From Armatimonadetes bacterium UBA1398 (lineage in GTDB: Bacteria > Armatimonadota > Zipacnadia > UBA1398): a DNA stretch of 64,000 nt. The notes below the pieces were generated by a model. It was not told the origin of the DNA. It ran no database searches and worked only from the letters and a program-made list of their open reading frames with translations. Numbering within the stretch: the first letter of the stretch is position 1; every line of letters starts with the position of its first letter. The stretch is taken from contig DBQI01000025.1 in NCBI GenBank assembly GCA_002305165.1, forward strand, positions 795-64,794. The letters run 5' to 3'. Shown here piece by piece: positions 33,880 through 42,764 of the stretch. Made by a program: the position numbers and the translations under genes.

Positions 33880-35415
33880 TTAGTCCTCGCGCTCCACCTG
33901 AAGGGTTCTGAGGTCCACGTCTGGGGCGCGGCTGTACACCGGCTGGCGCAGCGACATCGCGTCGAAACCGAAGTAGTACCCCTGGGAAACGGCGCTCTTT
34001 CCCACACACTCGAACCGCAGCGTGTGTGGCCCGGCAGCGAGGGACCGAAGCCCGATGGGGTGGTCCGTGGGCACAACATCCTCGCTGAAGAGGTCCCACT
34101 CGCCCACGTCCTCACCATCTAGGCTCACTCGGTAGCGGCCGTAGTCCCACGAGTGGGTGATCCGCAGGATGATGTATCCCTGCAGATCCTCCTCCAGGCT
34201 GAAGGTGACCTCGACCCAACCATCCTCGGACCCGGGTCGGTAGAAGAGCTGTGAGCCGCCGCTGGCGCCGGAGATAGGCTGCGACTCGATAGGCGCCTCG
34301 AGGAAGCTGGCGCCCTCGATGAGGTCCTCGCCCTGGGCGATGACGCGCTCCATGAAGGGGAGCCGCTCGGGCCCGGGAGGAAGCGCGGGCCACGGCTTGT
34401 GTGGCTCGGCCTGGTACCAGAAGGCGACGGTGGACATCAGGTCGTCGCGCTCGATGAACCCGCTCCACTCGCCGTTGGGGAAGCTCTGGGAGCCCTTGTG
34501 CTCGATCTCGACCCGCAGCGATTCTCTGAAGGGGATGGGGTCGGCAATGTGCCAGCGGTACGCCGTGCTGCGGTCGCCCGTGTCGTAGCCCTCCCATAGC
34601 GGGACCCCGTAGAAGGGCCCGCTGAACTGGCGGAAGCCCCAGGCATCGCAGAAGTAGTCCTCGGTGCCCGTCCCGCGCAGCCGCGGCTCCTCCTCGCCGT
34701 CGATGAAGAAGAAGTCGTCGCCCTCGCCGTACCAACCCGGCGACACGTGGTAGACGCTCTGGACCGTGCCCACGTAGTGGCCGCGGCCCTCGATGTCGGC
34801 GATGAGGAAGTTGCGGCCCATCACGCAAGGGAACTCCTGGCGGTACATGGCGTGGAAGTAGGCGGTGTCCTCGGGGAGGCTCTCCAGCGCCTGCCAGTCG
34901 ATGTAGTAGAAGATCGCGCCGCAGGGCACGCTGGACTCGTTCGTCACGGTGACGCGAGCGGACTCACGGAAGGGCATTGGCCAATAGCAGTTCCTCGCCC
35001 GCCCGTCTGAGCTAACGGTAACGGGGAGCGACTCGAAGGGCAGATCCACCCCGTGGCCCATGGCGAAGAAGTCACCGATCGGACATTCCACGCTCGGGTG
35101 CTCTTCGCCGTCCCAATAGATCCTGAGAGTGAGCAGACGGGAGTAATAGGGCACATCGTGGGCGATGGTGAACCAGATGTGGGAGATGCGCCCCGGGCCC
35201 TCCAACTCGGCCAGGGTGAGAGTCTCTCCCGGTGGGATCGGCCGGTTGTCGGCGTTGCCATCCCGCCAGTTCGGGTCGGATGACGAGGCCCTCTGGGCCT
35301 CGAAGCTCCGGAGGGTTTCCAGGCCGTCCAGGGGACTGCCGCTGGCGGGGAGCTGGGCCAGCGACACGCTTGTCGTGACGCTCAGCAGGACGAGTGCCGC
35401 GAACGCAATGCGCAT
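33880..35415 (-). CDS. GH172 (formerly DUF2961) secreted glycoside hydrolase
   Basis: A 511-residue protein with signal peptide (ALVLLSVTTSVSLAQ). Family landmarks include GPGRISHIWFT, the acidic GTGTEDYF segment, WHIADPIPF and a C-terminal jelly-roll with GRYRVSLDGEDVG. GH172 enzymes act on alpha-fructofuranosides or D-arabinofuranosides and oligomerise. Glu residues in the GTEDYF region and downstream fit the retaining mechanism. The ribosome site GAAGGAGAG precedes ATG 35415. Confidence 0.8.
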   Translation of the reverse strand: MRIAFAALVLLSVTTSVSLAQLPASGSPLDGLETLRSFEAQRASSSDPNWRDGNADNRPIPPGETLTLAELEGPGRISHIWFTIAHDVPYYSRLLTLRIYWDGEEHPSVECPIGDFFAMGHGVDLPFESLPVTVSSDGRARNCYWPMPFRESARVTVTNESSVPCGAIFYYIDWQALESLPEDTAYFHAMYRQEFPCVMGRNFLIADIEGRGHYVGTVQSVYHVSPGWYGEGDDFFFIDGEEEPRLRGTGTEDYFCDAWGFRQFSGPFYGVPLWEGYDTGDRSTAYRWHIADPIPFRESLRVEIEHKGSQSFPNGEWSGFIERDDLMSTVAFWYQAEPHKPWPALPPGPERLPFMERVIAQGEDLIEGASFLEAPIESQPISGASGGSQLFYRPGSEDGWVEVTFSLEEDLQGYIILRITHSWDYGRYRVSLDGEDVGEWDLFSEDVVPTDHPIGLRSLAAGPHTLRFECVGKSAVSQGYYFGFDAMSLRQPVYSRAPDVDLRTLQVERED

Positions 35416-35450
35416 GTCTCTCTCCTTCGTCGCACAGTCTGGTGTGTGGC

Positions 35451-36491
35451 CTAGTATGCCTGGGGCAGGTCGATCGAGAAGCCCTTCTGTATGGCGCGGA
35501 TGTTCTGTTCCAGGAACCTGGCGGGGATCTCCTCGGGCAGGTTGAGCTTGTCGACGTCCATCCCCATGTGTCCGAGGATGTTGCCGAGGACGATCATGTT
35601 CGTGAACACGGGATTGCCGAGGTCCTCGCGAGCCTGGCGTACAAAGTCGTACACCTCGCTCTCCTGCCCGCGAGTGCGCTGGATCAGGCTCGAAAGCTCA
35701 ATGTGCTGGATCGTCTCATCGATGATTACCCGCTTGGCCCGCACCGTGTGCGGCGGTGAGCCGGGCGCAAGCTGGACCAGGATGTCAGCATCGACGAAGA
35801 AGGGGCTGCGAATGGGCGCCTCCGAGAAGCAGAGCTCGGCGGCGATAGTGCCTCCCCGCACTGACGACGGCTTAGTGATGTTCAGGGAGACCTCCTTGCC
35901 GAGGTCGGCCAGGATACTAGCCAGCACGTGGCCCAGCAGCCGGATGCCCTGGCCGGCGTCGCCGACCACGATGATTCGTCGGGTCATCTCGTCCTCGGTA
36001 GCCTCCCTGAGAGGGGCCACGAGGTACTGGGACGGGCTGCCCAGCATGGTCCTTTCGAGGAGGGCGCGACGCTCGAAGCCGAACTGGCGGAAGAACCCCG
36101 TCAGCGCCCGACCGGGCGGCGTGAAGGTGTCCACCTGGAAGGCCCCGCACCGAGCGAAGTCCCGCATGCACCGGCGAACGAGGGCGGCACCGGCGCCGAG
36201 CTTCCGATACTCCCGCGCAACACCCAACCAGTGGAGGTGCCCCGCGCGGCATGAGGCGACCCCGAAGAGGAAGCCCGCCAGCTTGGCGCCGGACTTGGCC
36301 ACATAGCTGTAGGAGTCGGCGTTCTCGACCATCGCCGCTAGGTCGCTCGGCTGGTACTGAGACGTGATCCGCCGGCGCGCCGGAACGTTCTCGTCCCCAG
36401 AGTAGAGCTCGTCGATGATGCTGGCGAAGGCCTCAGCGACTCCCTCGACGTCGCCCGGTCGCATCTCGCGCACGGTGATGTGGTTGCTCAT
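35451..36491 (-). CDS. GNAT acetyltransferase fused to 2-oxoacid:ferredoxin oxidoreductase gamma subunit
   Basis: A 346-residue fusion. Residues about 5-150 form a GNAT domain with the acetyl-CoA loop in VAREYRKLGAGAALV. Residues about 170-346 form the gamma subunit (KorC/VorG type) with VGDAGQGIRLLG, SSVRGGT and a C-terminal MIVLGNILG. Gamma subunits hold together alpha and beta of the thiamine enzyme and contact CoA. The fused domain could acetylate the complex or a product acyl-CoA; this is inference. It overlaps the beta subunit gene by 4 bases and ends the operon. Confidence 0.85.
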   Translation of the reverse strand: MSNHITVREMRPGDVEGVAEAFASIIDELYSGDENVPARRRITSQYQPSDLAAMVENADSYSYVAKSGAKLAGFLFGVASCRAGHLHWLGVAREYRKLGAGAALVRRCMRDFARCGAFQVDTFTPPGRALTGFFRQFGFERRALLERTMLGSPSQYLVAPLREATEDEMTRRIIVVGDAGQGIRLLGHVLASILADLGKEVSLNITKPSSVRGGTIAAELCFSEAPIRSPFFVDADILVQLAPGSPPHTVRAKRVIIDETIQHIELSSLIQRTRGQESEVYDFVRQAREDLGNPVFTNMIVLGNILGHMGMDVDKLNLPEEIPARFLEQNIRAIQKGFSIDLPQAY

Positions 36492-37213
36492 GCCGTGATT
36501 CCGATCTCGTCGTCAGCCAGCGTCTGGGCTCCGTCGTTGATCCGGTAGGCCGTCTTGAAGTGTTCGAGCATGTCATAGGCCGTGCGGTAGCCCAAGCGTC
36601 GGCCGTAGTTGGACGTGCACTGGCTCTTGGCGTCGACGAAGGCGAAGCCCGGGTGGCGGAAGGCCGCGTCGAGGCACTTCGCGAGGTGGCGAACGTGCCA
36701 CGTGGTCGAGCGAGCGTAGAAGGCTCCGTGGGCCTTGATGACGCCCTGCACGTTGAAGGGCTTCTCCCAGGCGCCGTCGGGCGCCGTGATGGTCTTGGTG
36801 CCGAGGGGCGTGGTTGGGGCCGTCTGGCCGCCCGTCATGCCGTAGATCTCATTATCCACGAGAACCACGTTGAGGTTGGTGTCTCGCCGAGCGGCGTGGA
36901 GCAGATGGTTGCCGCCGATGCCGCAGAGATCGCCGTCCCCGCTCACGAGGATGACATTGAGCTCAGGACGGTGGAGCTTGATGCCCTCCGCCACGGGCAC
37001 AGCCCGTCCGTGGACCGCATGGATGGAGTCGAAGCTGAAGTAGCCCGCGGTGCGGCCCGAGCAACCGATCCCGCTGACCGCCACGGTGTTCGATGCGTCC
37101 CAGCCCAGTCTGTGGGCGGCCTCGATGATCGCCCTAAGCACGGTTCCATTCCCGCAGCCGGCGCACCAACTCGTGGGCAGCCGGTCGGTTCTCAGGAAGC
37201 TGTCGTAATCCAC
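36488..37213 (-). CDS. 2-oxoacid:ferredoxin oxidoreductase beta subunit
   Basis: A 241-residue thiamine-diphosphate subunit. CAGCGNG (Cys17, Cys20) and GDGDLCGIGGNH with NEIYGMTGGQ are the cofactor and magnesium motifs. With the alpha subunit it oxidises 2-oxoacids to acyl-CoA, passing electrons to ferredoxin. GTG 37213 is preceded by GGAG 8 bases upstream and overlaps the alpha gene by 22 bases. A longer frame to 37462 covers the alpha gene and is rejected. Confidence 0.9.
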   Translation of the reverse strand: MDYDSFLRTDRLPTSWCAGCGNGTVLRAIIEAAHRLGWDASNTVAVSGIGCSGRTAGYFSFDSIHAVHGRAVPVAEGIKLHRPELNVILVSGDGDLCGIGGNHLLHAARRDTNLNVVLVDNEIYGMTGGQTAPTTPLGTKTITAPDGAWEKPFNVQGVIKAHGAFYARSTTWHVRHLAKCLDAAFRHPGFAFVDAKSQCTSNYGRRLGYRTAYDMLEHFKTAYRINDGAQTLADDEIGITA

Positions 37214-38217
37214 TTGAGTCGCTCCTCGAGTCGTAGCACATCCAGGTCCCCGCCGATCATGGGCAGAGAGAGGGCGGTGCGGCGCATCAGACGCTGGACC
37301 ACGCGCACATACTGCCCAGCGTTCATCTCCACGACGACGACCTTCTTGTACCGCTTCGCGATCTCGCTGAACTCCTCGATCGGCGGGTATAGGAGGATGG
37401 GCCGGAAGATGGCGTAGCGGTCGGCGAGTGGCATCACCGCCCGCGACAGGCTGCCGAAGCACACGACCAACGTGTCTGCCTTGCGGTTGCTGATGTACTC
37501 GTAATGGGCGTACCGAGCGCCGACCTTGCGCTGCTTGGCCTGCAAGCGCGCGATCATTCGGCGATGGGCCTCGGGATTCTGGGGCGTAGGCGTGTTGTCC
37601 ACACTGGTCAGGCCCGTGAAGTGCCTACCTCCCACGCCGAGGGGCGGGCGCTTGCGCTTGCGGAGCCGCGCGTTCCGCTTCATCTCGATCGTCTCGTAGA
37701 GGTGGCCCAGGTAGCCATCGCTGAGGAGGATCACGGGCGACTGGGACTCCTCGGCGGCGTTGAAGGCGTGGATGGTGTACTCATACAGCTCCTGGACGGA
37801 GTTGGGGTAGAAGACGATGGGGAAGTAGTCCCCGTGGCTCCCGTAGGCCGCTTGCATCACATCGCCCTGGGCCGGGAGGGTGGGCATTCCCGTGGAGGGG
37901 CCCACGCGCTGGACATCCACGATGACGAAGGGCGTCTCCATCATGTGGCCAAGCCCGATGCCCTCCTGCATGAGCGAGAAGCCGGGGCCCGACGTCGCCG
38001 TCATGGCCTTCGCCCCCGCCAGGCTAGCGCCGACGAGGGCGCATACCGAACTGATCTCATCCTCGAACTGGATCGCCCGCACCTCGGGCCGCCTCACGAG
38101 ATACTGCAGAACCTCGGAGGCCGGGGTGATGGGATAGCCGGCGAAGAAGGTCATGCCCGCGGCGATGGCCCCCTCGGCGACGGCTTCGTTGCCCTGCATG
38201 AGCCGTTTCTGTGCCAT
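37192..38217 (-). CDS. 2-oxoacid:ferredoxin oxidoreductase alpha subunit
   Basis: A 341-residue subunit. GYPITPASE is the alpha signature of the KorA/VorA type. TSGPGFSLMQEG and a C-terminal VEMNAGQYVRVV match the transketolase-like domains. No ferredoxin domain is fused; the separate ferredoxin gene lies 6 bases upstream. It forms the complex with the two downstream subunits. Confidence 0.9.
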   Translation of the reverse strand: MAQKRLMQGNEAVAEGAIAAGMTFFAGYPITPASEVLQYLVRRPEVRAIQFEDEISSVCALVGASLAGAKAMTATSGPGFSLMQEGIGLGHMMETPFVIVDVQRVGPSTGMPTLPAQGDVMQAAYGSHGDYFPIVFYPNSVQELYEYTIHAFNAAEESQSPVILLSDGYLGHLYETIEMKRNARLRKRKRPPLGVGGRHFTGLTSVDNTPTPQNPEAHRRMIARLQAKQRKVGARYAHYEYISNRKADTLVVCFGSLSRAVMPLADRYAIFRPILLYPPIEEFSEIAKRYKKVVVVEMNAGQYVRVVQRLMRRTALSLPMIGGDLDVLRLEERLKWITTAS

Positions 38218-38223
38218 GGTCGC

Positions 38224-38445
38224 CTATGCCCCCTTCTTCGCGCTTGGCTTGGTCGCCGCACCCTCACGGGTGGCGACGATTGCGAAGTCGGGGCAATGGA
38301 GCTCGCACAGGCCGCAGCCGGTGCACCGGTCGGCGGCGGCGAGAGCGCCCTCCACGATCGCCAGGTTGTCCACGGGGCACACGGCGATGCAGATGCCGCA
38401 CAGTTTGCATCTCCCGCGGTCCATCGTCACTGAGCCCTTAGGCAC
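38224..38445 (-). CDS. 2x[4Fe-4S] ferredoxin subunit of the oxoacid oxidoreductase
   Basis: A 73-residue ferredoxin. Cys13, 16, 19 and 23 and Cys41, 44, 47 and 51 form two cluster motifs (CKLCGIC, CTGCGLC). It should accept electrons from the alpha/beta subunits. GTG 38445 has GGAGG at 38455-38459; a TTG at 38460 would start inside that ribosome site. A basic Lys-rich tail ends it. Confidence 0.88.
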   Translation of the reverse strand: MPKGSVTMDRGRCKLCGICIAVCPVDNLAIVEGALAAADRCTGCGLCELHCPDFAIVATREGAATKPSAKKGA

Positions 38446-38460
38446 TCGTCTTACCTCCAA

Positions 38461-39309
38461 CTAGACGCTCGGGAGCCTACCTCTCCCCCGGGGACGGGAG
38501 TGCTCCCTCAGCCGTTCCACGACCTCTGCCTCCACGGAGGCCTCCCCCAGCTCAACGGGCCGACTCGAGCCACGACCGTGGAAGTCCGAGCCGCCTGTGG
38601 CGATGAGCCCAAGCTCATCAGCCATCGCCTCATAGCGCGCCACATCGGCCTCGGTGTGTTCAGGATAGTACACCTCGAGGCCGACGAGTCCTGCCGAAGC
38701 GAGGCGGGGGATCACCGCGTCCATCCCCATGATGCCCGGGTGGGCGAACACAGGGACGCCGCCATCTCCGATGATGGCCTCAATGACCTCCTCGGGCGTG
38801 AGCTTCAGCCGCGGGACATATGCGGGCGACTGCTTGCCCAGGTACCGCCGCATCGCTTGGCGCACGGTAGGAGCATACCCCTTGTTCGCGAGGAGCGCAG
38901 CAATGTGCGGCCGACCCACGGCGCCCGGACCGTTGAGCTGTACCACCTCGGACTCGGAGACATCCAGCCCCATCCGGCGGAGCCGGCGGAGCATCTCCCT
39001 GGCCCGCTCCACCCGCGCCCGGCGGGTGGCCACCAGAAGCTCCTGGAGCTCCCCACCCTCCGACGGCACGAAGTACCCCAGGATGTGGCACTCGAAAACC
39101 GACTCTTCGCTGCTCATTTCAACGCCGGGGATGACCTCCAGGCCGAGCTCGGAACCGGCCGCCAGGGCCTCGGCTACGCCCGCCGTCGTGTCGTGGTCGG
39201 TGACGGCGATGCCGGCGAGGGAGGCGTCCAGCGCCGCTCGGACGAGCTCCGTGGGCGTACAACGGCCGTCGGAGCGGTCGGTGTGGGTATGCAGGTCATA
39301 CCTGGCCAT
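38461..39309 (-). CDS. PHP-domain phosphatase (nucleoside 3',5'-bisphosphate / RNase AM type)
   Basis: A 282-residue protein. DLHTHTDRSDG, VTDHDT, EMSSE, GRPHIA, FAHPG and GGSDFHG supply the three-metal site. The GRPHIA helix insertion is typical of the YciV/RnaAM group, which hydrolyses 3',5'-nucleoside bisphosphates and short RNA 5' ends. ATG 39309 is preceded by CAGGAG; an ATG at 39327 adds six residues. It overlaps the CCA gene by 14 bases and continues the ArsR-led unit. Confidence 0.85.
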   Translation of the reverse strand: MARYDLHTHTDRSDGRCTPTELVRAALDASLAGIAVTDHDTTAGVAEALAAGSELGLEVIPGVEMSSEESVFECHILGYFVPSEGGELQELLVATRRARVERAREMLRRLRRMGLDVSESEVVQLNGPGAVGRPHIAALLANKGYAPTVRQAMRRYLGKQSPAYVPRLKLTPEEVIEAIIGDGGVPVFAHPGIMGMDAVIPRLASAGLVGLEVYYPEHTEADVARYEAMADELGLIATGGSDFHGRGSSRPVELGEASVEAEVVERLREHSRPRGRGRLPSV

Positions 39310-40858
39310 CTGCGCGCTCCTGTTCATCGGCCTCGGTCGCGCCTCGCCGTTGGGCCAGCAGCTCTGCGGCTAGGTCCAGAGCCTCACGAGCCGTCGCGAC
39401 CTCGCCGGCTACCGCCGCCGCGCTGATCTCGGCAAGCAGCTCCCCCACGAGCGGCCCCTCAGACAGGCCTAGCTCCCGCATGAGGTCGCCGCCGGTGAGC
39501 GGCGCCGGCGCTTGGCCGCCCGGTTCGCGGCCCCGGCGCCATAAGGCCAAGAGCTCGCCCACCGCAGCCGTCTGGCGCTCCAGCAGCTCCGCCGTCGATG
39601 CGGGGCCGCGTGCCCCCAACCGATCGGCCAGCGTCAGGAGAGCCACATCGGGCATGAGGTCCTCCGCAGCCCTGACCAGCCGCCCGAGGGCCCGCGGCGT
39701 GGGCGCCTCGGCGGACGCGCCCAGCATGCACGGTCTCATGTGGAGGCCGACGACGACCCCAAGGGTGTGGACCTCAGCACTAGTTAGGCGCAGGCGACGG
39801 GCGATCCTCCGCGCCATCGCCGCCCCCTCGACCTCGTGACCCGAGAACCGGATCCTCCCCGTCGCGTCGACCGCTCGGCATGGCGGCTTGCCGATGTCAT
39901 GCAGGAGAGCCGCCAGCGCCAGATGCCCGCGCCGACTCCTCACACTCGCAATCGGCTCCTCCCGCACAGCCTCGCAGGCCGCCTCGAGGAGGGCCGGATC
40001 CAGGGGGCAGAGGGAGGTGTCGCACGCGAGCAGCCGGCTCAGCATCCGCACGACCTCGAAGCTGTGCTCCAGGGCGTCGAGGTGGTGATGGCCGCCCTGC
40101 TCCATGCCGGCGAGGGGGTCCAGCTCGGGGAGGATCACCGGAAGGCAGCCGAACTCCCGGAGCAGCGCCAGCCCCCGGTCGCGCGATCCGTCGCCAAGGA
40201 TCTCGTAGAGCTCCTTGGCGATACGTTCCCCCGCGATCCTGGTAAGTAGGGGGGCCGCCTCGCGCGTCCACTCTTGGGTCTCGACGTCGACATCGAAGTT
40301 CAGCACGGCGGCGAAGCGCGCGACCCGGAGCGTCCGCAGGGGGTCATCCACCATGCTGGATGGGCCGGTGGCGCGCACAATCCCCGCGTGAAGGTCCCTC
40401 CAGCCGCCCGTGGGGTCGATGAGGTCCTCGCGTGCCAGGCGTCCCTCGGCGGCCCGTTGCAGGGGGGCCGCCATGGCATTGATCGTCAGGTCCCGGCGAC
40501 GCAGTTCGGCTTCCAGATCGGAGCCGCGCGGCACGAGATCGATGGTCTGGTCGCCCAGGGCCACGCGCCATGTCTCGGGGTCGTCGTGGAGTCGCGCGCG
40601 CCCCAGCCTCGCATGGCCGGAAGCGCCGGCCAGGATCGCCTGGACACCCCGCTCGGGGGACCCGGTGACGATGAGATCCAGATCCAGGCATTGCCGGCCC
40701 AGCACCAGGTCCCGCACAGCGCCGCCCACGAGCCAGGCGGGACCTACATCAGTCGGCAGCGAGGCGGCAATGAGTTGGATCAGCTCGAGGTACGTCGCTG
40801 GGATGACCCCCGTGCCGTGCTCATGATGGTGGAAGGAATCACTCGAAGATCGGCTCAT
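39296..40858 (-). CDS. CCA-adding enzyme / poly(A) polymerase-type tRNA nucleotidyltransferase
   Basis: About 520 residues. LVGGAVRDLVLG and DLDLIV are the class II nucleotidyltransferase head with its catalytic Asp pair, and RRDLTINAMA is the neck signature. ALLHDIGKP marks an HD domain (about 318). It repairs or builds the tRNA 3' CCA. In this genome tRNA-Glu and tRNA-Gln already encode CCA, so repair is likely its main job here. ATG 40858 overlaps the ArsR stop by 20 bases. Confidence 0.85.
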   Translation of the reverse strand: MSRSSSDSFHHHEHGTGVIPATYLELIQLIAASLPTDVGPAWLVGGAVRDLVLGRQCLDLDLIVTGSPERGVQAILAGASGHARLGRARLHDDPETWRVALGDQTIDLVPRGSDLEAELRRRDLTINAMAAPLQRAAEGRLAREDLIDPTGGWRDLHAGIVRATGPSSMVDDPLRTLRVARFAAVLNFDVDVETQEWTREAAPLLTRIAGERIAKELYEILGDGSRDRGLALLREFGCLPVILPELDPLAGMEQGGHHHLDALEHSFEVVRMLSRLLACDTSLCPLDPALLEAACEAVREEPIASVRSRRGHLALAALLHDIGKPPCRAVDATGRIRFSGHEVEGAAMARRIARRLRLTSAEVHTLGVVVGLHMRPCMLGASAEAPTPRALGRLVRAAEDLMPDVALLTLADRLGARGPASTAELLERQTAAVGELLALWRRGREPGGQAPAPLTGGDLMRELGLSEGPLVGELLAEISAAAVAGEVATAREALDLAAELLAQRRGATEADEQERADGQV

Positions 40859-41159
40859 CCTGCCGGGTGGCACATTCGCACATCACGCGGCAGATCTCCC
40901 GCACGGCCGGGTCAGCGATGGAGTAGAGGCAGTGCGGCCAGCACTTGCGCCGTGCCACGAGCCCAGCCCGGTGGAGTACCCCGAGGTGCCTCGACACGTT
41001 GGGCTGGCTCGCCCCCGTGGCCTCCACGATGGCGGTCACGGTCTGTTCGCCACACATGAGGGTCTGGACCACCGCCAACCGGGTGGGATCGGAGAGGGCC
41101 TTGAACTTCGCCGCCACGAGTTCGAGCCCCCGAGCGGTCAAGCGTTGGTTCGGGCGCAT
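40839..41159 (-). CDS. ArsR-family winged-helix regulator with Cys-rich C-terminus
   Basis: A 106-residue helix-turn-helix protein. KALSDPTRLAVVQTL and SQPNVSRHLGVLHRAGLV are the ArsR dimer and recognition helices. Cys73, His76, Cys77, Cys90, Cys94 and Cys96 are possible metal or redox ligands. ArsR proteins usually repress their own operon until metal or oxidant binds. Here the operon holds a ferredoxin and oxoacid oxidoreductase. ATG 41159 follows GGAGG; a longer frame upstream has no family sequence. Confidence 0.85.
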   Translation of the reverse strand: MRPNQRLTARGLELVAAKFKALSDPTRLAVVQTLMCGEQTVTAIVEATGASQPNVSRHLGVLHRAGLVARRKCWPHCLYSIADPAVREICRVMCECATRQDEPIFE

Positions 41160-41319
41160 CGCCGGCCTCCAATGGCATGTTTCCCGGATTATACCATTCT
41201 GAGTTAGACGCAGCGCCGCAGCCGCGGTTTCGCAGCCTCGGCGAGGGGCCGTTACGTAGTGAGACCGGGGTGGCGCCCATGGGCGTGGGGCCGAAATGGG
41301 CTTGTTTCGTGGAATCAGC

Positions 41320-41850
41320 CTAGTCGGTGGGCGCGCCCTTCGGGCGAGACCGGCTCCAGGCGAGGATCTTCCAGGTACCCTCGACGGGGACGGCGTAGTA
41401 GATGAGGGCGCCACCATCGGCCGCCGGCATCATCATCTCCGCCTGACGTTTGTCCTTGCGGAGATCGAACTTGACTTCCACATCAGCGGCGGGCCCCGCA
41501 GGGATCAGCGCCTCCGGTGGGTTCGGCTGCAGCATCGCTCCCTGGGAGATGCCGGTAACCTCATCCCCCTCCACGGAGATGTTCAGTTCGCGCGCGGAGG
41601 CCGCCTGGATCGCGGCAGGATCGTTGGACTTCAAAGCGGCGGCCCATGTGTCGACCGCGCCCCTGGGACCGGACTTGTCCCATGGCTTGAGGAGGATCAT
41701 GGAGTGGATCTCCTCTTGGTAGTAGAGCCCCGACAGAGCCACCGCGAGAGCGATGATCAGGACTAGGAAGAACCCTACACCGAAGGACTTCTTCCCAGGC
41801 TTCTGGGCCGCGGCACTTCTGGCAGGCTGCTGAACTTGCTCCTCACCCAT
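41320..41850 (-). CDS. membrane-anchored protein of unknown function (176 aa)
   Basis: One N-terminal transmembrane helix (about 25-43, FFLVLIIALAVALSGLYY) after a polar Lys-rich start, then an extracytoplasmic domain with alternating strands and an end YYAVPVEGTWKILAWSRS, as in small NTF2/DUF4878-like lipid-side proteins. No catalytic motif. GGGGAGG lies upstream of ATG 41850. 160 bases to the ArsR gene hold no gene. Confidence 0.6.
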   Translation of the reverse strand: MGEEQVQQPARSAAAQKPGKKSFGVGFFLVLIIALAVALSGLYYQEEIHSMILLKPWDKSGPRGAVDTWAAALKSNDPAAIQAASARELNISVEGDEVTGISQGAMLQPNPPEALIPAGPAADVEVKFDLRKDKRQAEMMMPAADGGALIYYAVPVEGTWKILAWSRSRPKGAPTD

Positions 41851-41897
41851 TGCTGACCTCCCCGATACACCAGCCCATCGCTAACTGCCACAAGCAC

Positions 41898-41927
41898 GCC
41901 CGGGAGCGGCACACGCCGCTCCCGGGC
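41898..41927. terminator. 13-bp hairpin downstream of the prepilin gene
   Basis: Arms 41898-41910 and 41915-41927 are perfect complements with an ACAC loop. On the minus strand it begins 43 bases after the prepilin stop. It probably ends that transcript before the 41850 gene. No U tract. Confidence 0.6.
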
Positions 41928-41969
41928 AGATACTACCGCAACATGCGGCTCAAGACCTTCGTTCAGCGG

Positions 41970-42764
41970 CTACCAGAGGCCGTTGCCCCAGCCGCCGACG
42001 CCGAGCCCTACGGAGACGGGCGCAGTGTGCATGGCGCTGACGCAGCTCCGGGCATTCATGAACTTGGCATGGCCGTCCGCGAAGCAGATGTTGCCGCCGC
42101 CGTTGTGGCGGGTGTTCTGGTCGACCATACGGCCGGCGTTACACTCGGCGGCGCACTCGTTCGCCCAGCCGATGCGCCAGCCGTTGTTGGCGAGGCCGCA
42201 CGAATCAGCTATGACGACGTCCTGGGCGGGCACGGTGGCCGTGGCTAGCTTGTACTCGCCGCGAGCATTGTTGATGGCGCCGGGAGCGGTGCCGTAGGCG
42301 GCCTGCATTTCGTTCACGGCCCCGCCGTTGCGCCACGAGTTCATCATGCACTCACCATAGCCGTAGCTCAGAACGAAGTTCGCCGGCAGAAGACCCTGGT
42401 CGATCCACACGTTGACGGCGAAGTGGGTGATGCTGCCGTTGTAGCAGTTCCGGGTGTTCATGCTGGGGCAAGCGAAGAGCTGGTAGCTCTTGATGTAGGG
42501 CTGCGTCTGCTGCATGTACTGCCGGTTGAACTGGACGTTGCCCCAGTTGCACCAGGTCGCCGCTATGGGGAACCGCTCATCATAGTCCTGGGCATAGGAG
42601 AGGATCCCCGTGGCAAGCTGCCGCAGGTTGGAGAGGCAGGAGGTCTGACGAGCCTTCTCCCGGGCCTTTGCGAACACGGGGAACAGGATCGCTGCCAGAA
42701 TAGCAATAATCGCGATAACAACGAGCAACTCTATAAGGGTGAAGCCGCGTCGCGAGCTTCGCAT
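41970..42764 (-). CDS. type II secretion/type IV pilin-like prepilin (DUF1559-like)
   Basis: A 264-residue protein. RRGFTLIELLVVIAII is the prepilin cleavage site and helix. FPVFAKAREKARQTSC follows, a form I associate with Armatimonadota, and the C-terminus carries ICFADGHAKF, the H-x9-DG-like tail of this family. The family assembles or decorates the cell surface; counts are often high in such genomes. AAGGAGG precedes ATG 42764. Confidence 0.85.
   Translation of the reverse strand: MRSSRRGFTLIELLVVIAIIAILAAILFPVFAKAREKARQTSCLSNLRQLATGILSYAQDYDERFPIAATWCNWGNVQFNRQYMQQTQPYIKSYQLFACPSMNTRNCYNGSITHFAVNVWIDQGLLPANFVLSYGYGECMMNSWRNGGAVNEMQAAYGTAPGAINNARGEYKLATATVPAQDVVIADSCGLANNGWRIGWANECAAECNAGRMVDQNTRHNGGGNICFADGHAKFMNARSCVSAMHTAPVSVGLGVGGWGNGLW

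Noticed and set aside
37214..37462. N-terminal extension of the oxoacid oxidoreductase beta subunit
   Set aside because: It is the alpha gene read in another frame, Arg/Pro-rich, with no family likeness.
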